A stretch of DNA of 41,461 nt from Clostridiales bacterium (GCA_012729355.1 JAAYDG010000027.1:1-41461); one strand, 5' to 3'. Positions 17,856 through 27,325 are shown, counted from the stretch's first letter. The notes: generated by a model from the sequence alone, not told the origin. Program-made: numbers and translations.

Positions 17856-20234
17856 TTAGGATGTCCGGTTTTTCAGAGCCAGTAAAAAGTCCAGCTTTCG
17901 AATCTTTTCGAAAGTAGCAAATTGCGCCACCAGGAGAAACGCTACCGTAAAACCGAGAGACCGCACTGTGGCCACGGGAGTCGGCGTCAGGTAAAGGGTA
18001 TATAAGTCTGAGCTGAAGGATTCCGCAAAATACGTGGTCATCGCGTAACCCATGGGAATGCCTGCCGCAATACCCGCAATGGATATGATGACATTCTCGG
18101 ACAGGATCATTCGGAAAATCTCATCCTTCCCAAAGCCCATCACGCGAAGGGAGGAAAATTCCATTTTACGCTCCCCGATGGAAACGATGGTGGCATTGTA
18201 CACGATGGAAAACCCCAAAACGCCGGACAGCATCACCAGTACACCGATCATGATGGACATGAGCCCGGTATATTCGGAAAACATATCTTTCATGTCCTGG
18301 GACGAAAGGATGGTGGAGACGTTTTCCATTTCCCGAAGCTTGGCGACAACATCCGGATCTTCCGTGTTGATGTATACGCCGTTGATCGCTCCGTGCTCCA
18401 TGAGCCGGTCTCCCATGTCCGTCAGGTCCATGTAGGCGTTCATGCCCATGGTCTGCTTCACGATATCCTGCACCGTCAAATAGGCTTCCTTTTCTCCGGC
18501 AAGAAAAGATTTTGCCAGGATCCGGTCTCCCGGGACCACGTCCAGCGCTTTGGCCAGGTTCTCGGTGATGAGCACCTGGCCGCCGCGAGGCACGATTTTC
18601 TGCTCCCGGCGATCTCTCAGGTTGAAGACCCGGCTGTCGGAAGCCACGCCGATCATCACCACTGTTTTTTCCCGATTTCCCACCGAAAGCTCGAAGGGCT
18701 GCTCGATGCGTCCTTCCACATAGGTCGGACCGGACAGTTCATGGAGAAGATCCCGCCGGACGGTATTCAGAAGGGGCCGGGAAAAGCTGACGTTGTAATC
18801 CATGGTCTGATATTCCTCGTACTGCTTGACCATCATCTCGTCGATGATCCCCGGCATGGTCATGGTGAACATCAACGTACCGTACGTGAGCGCAACCCCC
18901 AGCAGCACGAACAGGGACCGCTTTTTGTTTCGAAATACGTTCTTCATCACCAGCTTTTGGCTGAATCGGAGACGCTTCCAAAGAAAGGGCAAGGACTCCA
19001 GAAAGATCCGCTTTCCTGCCCGCGGAGATTCCGACTGCATGGATTCCGCAGGCAGGACCCCCAGGGAGCCGCGGGCGCCGTACGCACCGAAGGCCATGCA
19101 AAAGATGCAGGACAAAAGCAAGCCGCCGACGATAAATGTCCAATAGATCTTCATTCCGTAGCTGGGGATCTCAAAGAAGTCCGCATACATGGTCGTCATA
19201 TAGCCTGCGATCTGATAACCCAGCAGGATGCCGGCCATGCCGCCGATCAGACCGGCGGTCAGGGCATATTTGACGTAATGTCCCAGAACGGAACGATTCG
19301 CATATCCGATGGCCTTCATGACGCCGATCTTGATCCGGTCCTTTTTCACCATACGGGAGACCATCATGGCGATCACCGATGCGGCAACCAAAAGAAACAA
19401 GATCGGTATACTCACGCCCATGCGCTTGAGGCCGTTGATCTCCTCGCCGATCAATGCGTTGGACAACTGGTCTTTCCGGGGAACCGACGCCTTAAGACCG
19501 TACGGCTCCGCTTTTTTCTCGATGTCGTCGATCAGATCATCCTCGGTCATCGCTGTGCGGAAATGGCCCTGGTGATCCAGGTCGTAGAGAAAAAATACCT
19601 CGTTGTAGGCTCCGTACATGTCCAACAGCTGCATGGCCAACAGCTCGTCCACATACACGACTCCGTACCCTTCTTCGGCCGGCATCATGGACTGGATGCT
19701 CTCGATCAAGTAAATGAATTCCGGGCTGTAGGCAATCCCTACGACGGTCAAAGAACACCGAAGACCGTTCACCTGAATCAGGATATCGTCGCCTACGCTG
19801 ATCTGGCGCCCGTCGGCAAACTGGGAAAGGATCACCGCTTCGTTGTTGGGATCCCGGATATTCCGGCCTTCCCGCATCAGCAGCTGATTGACCTCATAGC
19901 CTTCGGACGGCATGCTCAGAAGCTTTACGTTCACCCGGTCGGCATTTTCGGCAATAAAAGGAACCTCGGCAGTGATCCTGCCTTCCGCTGTACGGATCCC
20001 GGACATGGATCGCAAATCGTCGATCACCGATGCGGGAATCTGATCCACGGAGATCGAAAAGTCCATAAACCCGTTTTCCTGATAATACCGGTCCTTGGAA
20101 TCGTCCAGATTAAAGCCTGCCAGGGAAATCGCGGTAAACATGGCGATCCCCACGGCAATGACGACCAGCACTGCGATGAACTGGGCTTTGGAATGTTTGA
20201 TCATGCGCCAGAGCATGAGGTCCATTTTACGCAT
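17856..20234 (-). CDS. ABC transporter permease, FtsX/MacB type (two FtsX domains)
   Basis: 792 aa, MLWRMIKHSKAQFIAVLVVIAVGIAMFTAISLAGF, two clusters of TM segments and a large extracytoplasmic domain; next to MacB-type ATPase. Confidence 0.9.
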   Translation of the reverse strand: MRKMDLMLWRMIKHSKAQFIAVLVVIAVGIAMFTAISLAGFNLDDSKDRYYQENGFMDFSISVDQIPASVIDDLRSMSGIRTAEGRITAEVPFIAENADRVNVKLLSMPSEGYEVNQLLMREGRNIRDPNNEAVILSQFADGRQISVGDDILIQVNGLRCSLTVVGIAYSPEFIYLIESIQSMMPAEEGYGVVYVDELLAMQLLDMYGAYNEVFFLYDLDHQGHFRTAMTEDDLIDDIEKKAEPYGLKASVPRKDQLSNALIGEEINGLKRMGVSIPILFLLVAASVIAMMVSRMVKKDRIKIGVMKAIGYANRSVLGHYVKYALTAGLIGGMAGILLGYQIAGYMTTMYADFFEIPSYGMKIYWTFIVGGLLLSCIFCMAFGAYGARGSLGVLPAESMQSESPRAGKRIFLESLPFLWKRLRFSQKLVMKNVFRNKKRSLFVLLGVALTYGTLMFTMTMPGIIDEMMVKQYEEYQTMDYNVSFSRPLLNTVRRDLLHELSGPTYVEGRIEQPFELSVGNREKTVVMIGVASDSRVFNLRDRREQKIVPRGGQVLITENLAKALDVVPGDRILAKSFLAGEKEAYLTVQDIVKQTMGMNAYMDLTDMGDRLMEHGAINGVYINTEDPDVVAKLREMENVSTILSSQDMKDMFSEYTGLMSIMIGVLVMLSGVLGFSIVYNATIVSIGERKMEFSSLRVMGFGKDEIFRMILSENVIISIAGIAAGIPMGYAMTTYFAESFSSDLYTLYLTPTPVATVRSLGFTVAFLLVAQFATFEKIRKLDFLLALKNRTS

Positions 20235-20239
20235 AACAG

Positions 20240-20944
20240 CTACCAGGTGATCTCTTCGGGAGAAAGCGGCGTCGGATTGCTTCGGTCTTCCACGATCTCC
20301 CCGCTGCGCATGCGAAGCACCCGGTCCGCCATGTCGGCGATCCCGGTGTTGTGGGTAATCACGATGACGGTCTTCCCCATTTCCTTATTGATCTTTGCCA
20401 GCAGCGCCAGGATCGAAACGCCGGTCTGATAATCCAGGGCGCCGGTGGGTTCGTCGCAGAGCAGCAGGTCCGGGTTTTTGGCGATGGCTCTGGCAATGGA
20501 GACGCGCTGCTGCTCCCCGCCGCTCATCTGAGACGGGAAATGTTCGGCACGCTCCGCAAGGCCCACCGCGCCCATGATTTCATCGATATCCAGCGGATCT
20601 TTGGCGATCTCCGTCGCCAGTTCCACGTTTTCTCTGGCAGTCAGACTGGCCATGATATTATAAAACTGGAATACGAAACCGACCTTTGTGCGCCGGTATT
20701 GGGTCAGCTCCTTGTCGCTCAGGCTCGTGACGGTCTGTCCGGATACGATCACCTCTCCGGAATCCGGCACATCCATGCCGCCCAGGATGTTCAGCAGCGT
20801 GCTCTTGCCCGATCCGGAAGGCCCCAGGATCACCACAAAAGATCCTTCTTCCACCGTAAAGTTCGCGCCCCGCAGGGCCCGCACTTCGATTTCTCCCATC
20901 TGGTAACTCTTCTTCAGATTTTTCGCTTCGAGTATGATGCTCAT
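20240..20944 (-). CDS. ABC transporter ATP-binding protein (LolD/MacB type)
   Basis: [20 protein letters not shown] Walker [34 protein letters not shown] signature/Walker B. Confidence 0.96.
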   Translation of the reverse strand: MSIILEAKNLKKSYQMGEIEVRALRGANFTVEEGSFVVILGPSGSGKSTLLNILGGMDVPDSGEVIVSGQTVTSLSDKELTQYRRTKVGFVFQFYNIMASLTARENVELATEIAKDPLDIDEIMGAVGLAERAEHFPSQMSGGEQQRVSIARAIAKNPDLLLCDEPTGALDYQTGVSILALLAKINKEMGKTVIVITHNTGIADMADRVLRMRSGEIVEDRSNPTPLSPEEITW

Positions 20945-20992
20945 GGATCTCTCCTCGCCGCCCCGGTCGGACTGTGCAACAGGATGTTCGAT

Positions 20993-22393
20993 TTATTTTC
21001 CGCCGAGCAGCGATATGGCCTCGGATACGGTCGTGACGCCTTTCAATATCACTTTTCCGAAAGGCTTCGGCAACTTTTCCAGGCTGCGGCGTGGCAGCAA
21101 AATCGTGCCGAACCCCATTCTGGAGGCCTCGGCGATGAGTTTTTCCGTATGCTGCACCGGCCGGAGATCCCCGGTGAGTCCGATTTCGCCCAGGGCCAGC
21201 AGGTCCGCCGGCACAGCGATCCCTTTTTCGTTGGACCAGATCGCCAGAGCCACGGCCAGGTCTGTGGACGTTCCCTCCGGCCGCAGCCCGCCTACGACGT
21301 TTACATAGACATCCCGGTTGATCAGCGAAAGGCCGGCTTTCCGCTCGAGAACGGCGATGATCATGTTCAGCCTGGAGTTTTCGATGCCGATGGCGCTCCT
21401 GCGGGCAAAACCGATGTTCGTGGGCGCCGTAAGGGCCTGAATTTCCAGGAGCAGGGGACGGGTCCCCTCGTAGACCGCCGTGGCAACGGCGCCGTCACTG
21501 CTGTCCGTGAGGCCCTCCAGGAAGATGCCCGAAAGATTCTCGATCTCCGCAAGACCTTCCTGACGCATCTGAAAAGCACCGATCTCCTGAGTGGTGCCGA
21601 ATCGGTTTTTCTGCGCCCGCAGGATCCGCAGATCCTGATGCCGCTCCCCGTTGAACTGAAGCACCGCATCCACCAGATGCTCTACGATCTTCGGCCCGGC
21701 CAGATCGCCGCTCTTGGTCACGTGGGCGACGATAAAGATGGGGAGGTTGCCGGTCTTTCCCACATTCATGAGCACGCTTCCGCACAGGCGGACCTGGGAC
21801 ACGCTGCCCGGGGCGGAATCCAGTTCTTCGGAATACAAGGTCTGAATGGAATCGATGACCAGAAAGACCGGCTCCACCTCCCGGACCACCGGTAAAATGT
21901 TTTCCAGGTTGGTTTCCGCCAGCAGATAAAGGTTGTCCAGATCTCCCGGGCAGACACGATCCGCCCGCATACGGATCTGTTCACGGGATTCTTCTCCGGA
22001 CACGTAGAGCACTTTCCCGTAGCGGCGGGACAGATGGGCGGCCGCTTGGAGGATCATGGTGGATTTTCCGATGCCCGGCTCTCCGGAAATCAAGGTCAAA
22101 GATCCTTTCACAAGGCCGCCGCCCAGTACCCGATTCAGTTCGCCGATTCCCGTATCCATGCGGCTGTTCGTTTCGGGACGCACATCGGCAATCCGCACAG
22201 CGGCGGAACGCTTCCGCTCCGACCCGTCTTTGGGTGCCGCAACGCCCCTGCGGCGGATATCCGCCCGATCCGGATCCTGCACCCGCTCTTCCACAAAGGT
22301 GTTCCAGGCGCCGCAGATGCACTGCCCCATCCACTTGGCGCTTTCATATCCGCATTCCTGACAGACGAATACCGTCTGTGACTTCTTTGCCAT
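20993..22393 (-). CDS. radA: DNA repair protein RadA
   Basis: MAKKSQTVFVCQECGYESAKWMGQCICGAWNTF zinc finger; LISGEPGIGKSTMILQ Walker A; KNRFG motif (RAQKNRFGTTQEIG); C-terminal Lon-like domain. Confidence 0.97.
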   Translation of the reverse strand: MAKKSQTVFVCQECGYESAKWMGQCICGAWNTFVEERVQDPDRADIRRRGVAAPKDGSERKRSAAVRIADVRPETNSRMDTGIGELNRVLGGGLVKGSLTLISGEPGIGKSTMILQAAAHLSRRYGKVLYVSGEESREQIRMRADRVCPGDLDNLYLLAETNLENILPVVREVEPVFLVIDSIQTLYSEELDSAPGSVSQVRLCGSVLMNVGKTGNLPIFIVAHVTKSGDLAGPKIVEHLVDAVLQFNGERHQDLRILRAQKNRFGTTQEIGAFQMRQEGLAEIENLSGIFLEGLTDSSDGAVATAVYEGTRPLLLEIQALTAPTNIGFARRSAIGIENSRLNMIIAVLERKAGLSLINRDVYVNVVGGLRPEGTSTDLAVALAIWSNEKGIAVPADLLALGEIGLTGDLRPVQHTEKLIAEASRMGFGTILLPRRSLEKLPKPFGKVILKGVTTVSEAISLLGGK

Positions 22394-22433
22394 GCCGATC
22401 CTTTCCGAAGGAGCTTGTATCCCTCGATCTGCT

Positions 22434-23189
22434 TTATAGGTTTCCGTCCAGTTTTTCTTTGACAAGGGCAGCCGCCTCCCGGGCGAAATAGTGGGGCTCC
22501 AAATACCCCATGGAAGGACAGCCTTTGCCGCTGACGGCGGCGTATCCCAGGGCTGCGGCCAGCCGCTGCGCCCGGTACAAATGAAAGGCTGAGGACACGA
22601 TCACCGTCGGCTCCTGCCCGGATCCGCCCCGGGCCTCGATGGTTTGCAAGGCGAAGAGCAGATTTTCCCGAGTGGTGGTGCTTTCCGCTTCCAGCAGGAT
22701 CCGCTCCGGGACAATGCCCAGGTTCTCCAGCTCTCTTGCAATGACCGCCGCTTCGGACAGGGCTTCTCCGCAGCCTTGTCCGCCGGTGGCCACAGCCACC
22801 GCATCCGGGTTGTCCAGCAGGTATTCCGCGGCCCCCCGGATACGGCGGTCCAGTGTCAGCGAAGGAACCGCACCATTCACTTTTGCGCCGGGAATGATCA
22901 CATAAGCAGCCCCGGGCAAAGGCGTTTGCAACGCTGCGTGCACAATAGCCCCCTCCATCAGAAAGAAACCGCTGACAGCGACCGCCAGCAACCCGGCCAG
23001 AAGGCGGGGCGCGGGTTTTTTCGATGCGCAGATCCGCGGCCCCCACTGCGCAAGACCGATCCATCCGATCCCTGCCAAAATCCCCGCCGCATCAAACCAG
23101 TGAGAATATCCGATCAGGGCCAGAACACCCAGACCGTAAAGAATCAGCACTGTACCGAGGGCTGTCATTATTTTTTGCGGTCGATTCAC
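22434..23189 (-). CDS. YdcF family (DUF218) membrane protein
   Basis: N-terminal TM helices then YVIIPGAKVNGAVPSLTLDRRIRGAAEYLLDNPDAVAVATGGQG...ILLEAESTTTRENLLFA; GTG start. Confidence 0.87.
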   Translation of the reverse strand: MNRPQKIMTALGTVLILYGLGVLALIGYSHWFDAAGILAGIGWIGLAQWGPRICASKKPAPRLLAGLLAVAVSGFFLMEGAIVHAALQTPLPGAAYVIIPGAKVNGAVPSLTLDRRIRGAAEYLLDNPDAVAVATGGQGCGEALSEAAVIARELENLGIVPERILLEAESTTTRENLLFALQTIEARGGSGQEPTVIVSSAFHLYRAQRLAAALGYAAVSGKGCPSMGYLEPHYFAREAAALVKEKLDGNL

Positions 23190-23216
23190 AAACTCACCGA
23201 GCCTTTCAAAATAAAA

Positions 23217-23256
23217 ACTACCCTCATGGTATCACAGCGTGAAACGGAAGGGTAGT
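23217..23256 (-). terminator. Rho-independent terminator at the end of the citC-to-QueG-like unit
   Basis: Minus strand ACTACCCT...AGGGTAGT followed by TTTTATTTT, with an additional internal stem (TCAC/GTGA). Confidence 0.82.
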
Positions 23257-23267
23257 ATTTCATGGAT

Positions 23268-24047
23268 CTAGGCCTCCTCGGGAAGAGGCGGGTGATCCAT
23301 ATAGCCGCCGGTGTAGATCTGCATCGGGTCTCTTTGGATCCCCCGGTTCTTGGACCCGAGGGCATAAGGACAGACCACTCTGCACCGGAAGCACTTGACC
23401 CGCCAGTCTCCGCCGTCCACGGATCCGAAAGCGTAGTCCTTGCATGCGAACTGGCGGAGCGTGGGCTGCCCGTCCTCGCTGAGTGCGCCGGTGGCGCCGG
23501 CGGGACAGATATCGATGCAAAGGGTGCAATCCTTGCAATAATTCTTTTCCACCGGCTGATCCGGATCCAGCTCCAGTTCCGTGAGCACGACTACCAGCCA
23601 CAGCATGTTGCCGTATTCCTCGTTGATCAGAAGCGTGTTTTTACCGATCACCCCGAGACCGGCTGCCTGGGCGCAGTGCTTGGCCGAAACCACTTGCCGC
23701 ATCCGGCCCGTCGTCGTATCGAAGTTCGTGGGGTCGATGGCTCCGGTTGTGATGGCCACGATGCCCTTCTGCTCCAACCTCGCAATAAAATTGATGGAAA
23801 GCACGTCCAGCATGTTGGACAGCACATTCCGGATGACAGTGTAGGGGACCATGGGATCATTGCACTGCAGAAACCCTGCCGGAAAGCTGCGGCCGATCAC
23901 GATGGCCGACTTGCAGGAAGGCATCAGGTCCAGGGGCGAATATCCCGCCGGCGCGCCGTCAAACCGATCGGCGCCGGCGATGCCGCACAAATCGGCGCCC
24001 AACTCGAAAGCCAGGTCTTTGATTTCTTTGGATGTCATGGTTTGCAT
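23268..24047 (-). CDS. 4Fe-4S double-cluster protein, epoxyqueuosine-reductase (QueG)-like
   Basis: CKDCTLCIDICPAGATGAL and CFRCRVVCPYALG ferredoxin-type motifs; GLGVIGKNTLLINEEYGNMLWL. Confidence 0.82.
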   Translation of the reverse strand: MQTMTSKEIKDLAFELGADLCGIAGADRFDGAPAGYSPLDLMPSCKSAIVIGRSFPAGFLQCNDPMVPYTVIRNVLSNMLDVLSINFIARLEQKGIVAITTGAIDPTNFDTTTGRMRQVVSAKHCAQAAGLGVIGKNTLLINEEYGNMLWLVVVLTELELDPDQPVEKNYCKDCTLCIDICPAGATGALSEDGQPTLRQFACKDYAFGSVDGGDWRVKCFRCRVVCPYALGSKNRGIQRDPMQIYTGGYMDHPPLPEEA

Positions 24048-24103
24048 CGTTTGTGTTATCTCCTTTTATCAAGGCTGGGAAGGATACGGCCGCTGTGCCG
24101 ATC

Positions 24104-24415
24104 TCAGTCCAGCTTCACTGCTGTTCCGTAGGCGACCATTTCCGCCGCGCCCTGCATGATCGCAGAAGACGCATAGCGCATCCCCACGATGGCATCGGCG
24201 CCCATGGCTTCGGCATCCTCCACCATTCTCTTCGTCGCCAGCGCTCTGGCTTCGGCCATCATCTCCGTATAGCCAACCAATTCACCGCCCACCAAGGTTT
24301 TCAGGCCGGCAGCGATGTCTCTTCCGATATTTTTGGAGTGGACCGTCTGGCCCTTTACCACCCCCAGGACCTGATACGTCTTTCCCGGAATTTGCTCCGT
24401 GGTGATCATTAACAT
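24104..24415 (-). CDS. YbjQ/DUF74 family heavy-metal-binding-domain protein
   Basis: MLMITTEQIPGKTYQVLGVVKGQTVHSKNIGRDIAAGLKTLVGGELVGYTEMMAEARALATKRMVEDAEAMGADAIVGMRYASS. Confidence 0.9.
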   Translation of the reverse strand: MLMITTEQIPGKTYQVLGVVKGQTVHSKNIGRDIAAGLKTLVGGELVGYTEMMAEARALATKRMVEDAEAMGADAIVGMRYASSAIMQGAAEMVAYGTAVKLD

Positions 24416-24458
24416 GTTTTCTCCTTTCCTCCGGACCGGAATCGATCCGCATCCCAAA

Positions 24459-25298
24459 TCAATATCCCTCTTTTGCGGCCTCTCCGGCAGAATCCGGAGG
24501 GATATCCCGCACTTCGAATTTCTTTTGCAAATGAACGATCAGCCCGACAGACAACGCTGCGACGCCCACCATTACCCCTTCGGTCAGCACATAGGATCCT
24601 GTTCGAACCTGAATCTGAGGCACGATAAAATCCAGGGCTGTGTGTGCCGCCAGGCAGAGCAGAAATCCCTGCAGCGTCTTCCGGATGCTGATCATATAAC
24701 ATAAAAACAACGATGCCGCCACATGGAAGCAAACCGTGCAGACCCGTTCCACGGCCGCTGCCAGGAACAATCCCGCCGGTGTCGTTGCCAGCCGGGCCAC
24801 ACCTGCGGCCAGTGACGGATCCTCCGGAAGGGGGGCGCCCCCATTGACAGTGTAGGACAGATACAGGTTGGCTCCGTAGGTAATTCCGACTAAAATCAAT
24901 GCTTCCACAGCGCCATGGCCGAAGCCTGCAGCCACTCCCGTGCGATAACTGAGCCGGTTGCTCAATAAAGACCGGAACACGAACAATCGTCCGGTGGTTT
25001 CAAAGAGCCCCGCGGTAAAAGCCAGGAACAGAAAATAGGCCACGGGACTCTGACCGTACAAACCACCCAGGCCTTCCGCAGCGGCAGGAACGGAAAGCAG
25101 AGGGATCCGAATCACCACCTGGGGCAGAAAAAAGCCAAGAGCACCGGCCACGACCGCCGTTCCGGCCCCTTTCCATCGTTGCGCCAAAATCAACCACCCG
25201 GCCAGGGGCAGGATCGCAGTAACGATAAAAGTCACCCACATCGCCGCCAGGCTGGCCGAAGAGATGGTCAATGGCGCGCTGATCAGATTTCCGTCCAT
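24459..25298 (-). CDS. YhfC family putative intramembrane protease
   Basis: Polytopic membrane protein with FETTGRLFVFRSLL and GHGAVEALILVG motifs characteristic of YhfC/DUF2324. Confidence 0.75.
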   Translation of the reverse strand: MDGNLISAPLTISSASLAAMWVTFIVTAILPLAGWLILAQRWKGAGTAVVAGALGFFLPQVVIRIPLLSVPAAAEGLGGLYGQSPVAYFLFLAFTAGLFETTGRLFVFRSLLSNRLSYRTGVAAGFGHGAVEALILVGITYGANLYLSYTVNGGAPLPEDPSLAAGVARLATTPAGLFLAAAVERVCTVCFHVAASLFLCYMISIRKTLQGFLLCLAAHTALDFIVPQIQVRTGSYVLTEGVMVGVAALSVGLIVHLQKKFEVRDIPPDSAGEAAKEGY

Positions 25299-25299
25299 A

Positions 25300-25380
25300 T
25301 CAATCTCGATTCTTCAACTGCATGATCGTCGCACCGACGGCGATGCCAAGCAATATCGGCAGCAAAATTCCCCAGCTCAT
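25300..25380 (-). CDS. 26-aa single-TM micro-protein (not in the supplied ORF track)
   Basis: ATG...TGA encodes MSWGILLPILLGIAVGATIMQLKNRD; GAGGAG ribosome-binding site 8 nt upstream, overlapping the end of phzF; stop lies 1 nt before the yhfC ATG. Confidence 0.68.
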   Translation of the reverse strand: MSWGILLPILLGIAVGATIMQLKNRD

Positions 25381-25384
25381 AGGT

Positions 25385-26179
25385 CTACTCCTCTTCTTCC
25401 AGCTGCAGTTCTCCGATCAGATAGCAGACCGCATTCCCGGCCATCTCCACCCGGCCGTCCGCAGGCAGATCCCGACACGTCAGAACACCGCCCCGTCCGG
25501 ACAACTGATGGGAGATCAGATCGGTTTTTCCAAGCTTTTCCGCCCAGTAAGGGATCAGCGTACTGTGGGCTGATCCTGTGACCGGATCTTCATCGATGCC
25601 GAAGGCCGGAGCGAACACTCTGCAGACAAAATCGCTGTCTTCGCCCGGCGCCGTAACGATGGCACATTTTACATCCGTGATCCGTGCCAGCGCACCGATA
25701 TCGGGCTTCAGATCCCGGACGGTCTTTGCGTTGTCTGCCAAAATCAACGTATCCCGGGTTTTTCCGCAATACAATATCTCCACACCCAATGCTTCCCGGA
25801 GTCCTTCCGGCGCAACGGTCTCTTCGGGCACCCAACGGGGAGCGTTCATGGTGAACAGATCGTTCTCGCAGGTGACGGTCAGTTGCCCGCACATCGCCCG
25901 AAACTGAATATCGCGGATCTCCGGCTCCAAAAACGTTTTGACCACATAGGCGGAGCCCAGCGTCGCATGCCCGCAGAAGTCGATTTCTCCGCCGGGCGTG
26001 AACCATCGCAGATCGTAATATCCATCGCGCCGGACCAAAAATGCGGTCTCCGAAAAATTATTTTCGATGGCGATATTCTGCATAAGCTTTGCCGAAACGG
26101 GGTGCTCCAATACACAGACCCCGGCTTGGTTCCCCCCGAACAGTTTGTCCGAAAACGCATCGACGATGTAATATTTCAT
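25385..26179 (-). CDS. PhzF family isomerase
   Basis: MKYYIVDAFSDKLFGGNQAGVCVLE, NNFSETAFLV, LRWFTPGGEIDFCGHATLGSAYV, DEDPVTGSAHSTLIPYW. Confidence 0.93.
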   Translation of the reverse strand: MKYYIVDAFSDKLFGGNQAGVCVLEHPVSAKLMQNIAIENNFSETAFLVRRDGYYDLRWFTPGGEIDFCGHATLGSAYVVKTFLEPEIRDIQFRAMCGQLTVTCENDLFTMNAPRWVPEETVAPEGLREALGVEILYCGKTRDTLILADNAKTVRDLKPDIGALARITDVKCAIVTAPGEDSDFVCRVFAPAFGIDEDPVTGSAHSTLIPYWAEKLGKTDLISHQLSGRGGVLTCRDLPADGRVEMAGNAVCYLIGELQLEEEE

Positions 26180-27171
26180 TCACTCTTCTCCTTTCCGTAA
26201 TGCATGCGGAGGTATTGATACGTCGTGTGCGGAACGAGTTCCGCCGTTTTTTCGATCTGTCCCTGATCGATCAGGGCCCGCACGCGGCTGGCGCTGATGG
26301 GCACACCGTCGATTTCCTTTCGCGGGATCTCCTCCACCCGGATCCCCTGCGTCGGCAAAAACGACAGCATCTGTCGATTGTACGCCGACGTGACCGGACA
26401 ATTGGGCTCCGTCCCCACGAATCGGACCGTGATCCCCATCTCCCTTGCAAAGATCCCGGCGAAAATCTCCAGATCCAGCCGGCAGGCGATGTCCTGAGAC
26501 CGGGTCTTATCCTTGATGAAGTACGTGGGGAATGTGACGCTGGAGATCATATAGGGACCGGTCTCGTGGACGCGCACGTTGGGAAGATCCTCCGTGCCGG
26601 CCCGGACCAGTTCCATCCGGTCCTTTGCGGGAAATCGGCTGCGATCTTCGGTAACCACGAAGAGGTGCAGCAGATCGCACCGGGCCGAGGCTGTTTCGAT
26701 CAGATACCTGTGTCCCAGCGTAAAAGGATTGCAGTTGACCACGGCTGTGCCTACGGTGCCGCTGCATTCTTCGGCCAGGGAACGGGCATAGTCCCGAGCG
26801 CCGTTTTTTCGGTTTTCCATCAGCAGCGCTTCCGGGGTGGAAGCGATGGAATAAAATCCGAAGTTCCGGAACATCCGGAGATTGCCCGGTTTGGTGAACA
26901 GGAACAGATGCTTCTGCCCCCGGCGAATCGCCTCCTGACGCAATTCCGTCAGGATCTTGGCCGTAAGATCTTCTCCCTGCCGATCCTCCCGTACGGCAAT
27001 GCATTTGAACACGTTGCCGTCCAGAGAGCCGGTAGCCAGCATTTCACCTTTTTCGTACAGGCAAACCGAGAAGTACACGCCCTCTTCGTACTTCAGGCCT
27101 GCGCTTTGGAGAAACGCTTTCAAATCGTCCAGTTTTTTCCCTTGAAAAGGAGTGCCCCGTTCGATATGCAT
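26176..27171 (-). CDS. citC: [Citrate (pro-3S)-lyase] ligase-like protein (CitC)
   Basis: N-terminal GNAT-like region, C-terminal adenylyltransferase domain VVNCNPFTLGHRYLIE and ISASRVR. Confidence 0.85.
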   Translation of the reverse strand: MHIERGTPFQGKKLDDLKAFLQSAGLKYEEGVYFSVCLYEKGEMLATGSLDGNVFKCIAVREDRQGEDLTAKILTELRQEAIRRGQKHLFLFTKPGNLRMFRNFGFYSIASTPEALLMENRKNGARDYARSLAEECSGTVGTAVVNCNPFTLGHRYLIETASARCDLLHLFVVTEDRSRFPAKDRMELVRAGTEDLPNVRVHETGPYMISSVTFPTYFIKDKTRSQDIACRLDLEIFAGIFAREMGITVRFVGTEPNCPVTSAYNRQMLSFLPTQGIRVEEIPRKEIDGVPISASRVRALIDQGQIEKTAELVPHTTYQYLRMHYGKEKSE

Positions 27172-27206
27172 TTTCAGTCCTTTCTGTCGCATCGGTTACG
27201 GATACG

Positions 27207-27212
27207 ATTATA
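27207..27212 (-). promoter_or_regulatory. Putative -10 element for the citC unit
   Basis: Consensus TATAAT on the minus strand, about 35 bp upstream of the citC start; -35 poorly conserved. Confidence 0.45.
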
Positions 27213-27287
27213 AACCATCCCGGCGAAAATGAACAGTATGCGTCTGAGTTTTTCCAATTCTTTCCTCTTGCCCGATGAAACAAAAGA

Positions 27288-27309
27288 AGCGCCCCGTTTC
27301 GGGAGCGCT
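27288..27309 (-). terminator. Rho-independent terminator after the EF-G-like gene
   Basis: Minus strand AGCGCTCCCGaaaCGGGGCGCT (one bulge) followed by TCTTTTGTTT. Confidence 0.8.
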
Positions 27310-27325
27310 CTTTTGCTGTTTCTGT

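Noticed and set aside
18393-20429. 678-aa plus-strand ORF opposite the FtsX permease gene
   Set aside because: Its composition (H/Q/D/R-rich, no domain signature) is that of an antisense shadow, and it runs fully opposite a convincingly conserved minus-strand CDS with a good start and operon context.
20351-21895. 514-aa plus-strand ORF opposite the ABC ATPase and radA
   Set aside because: Shadow ORF spanning two real genes and their intergenic gap; no recognisable motifs.
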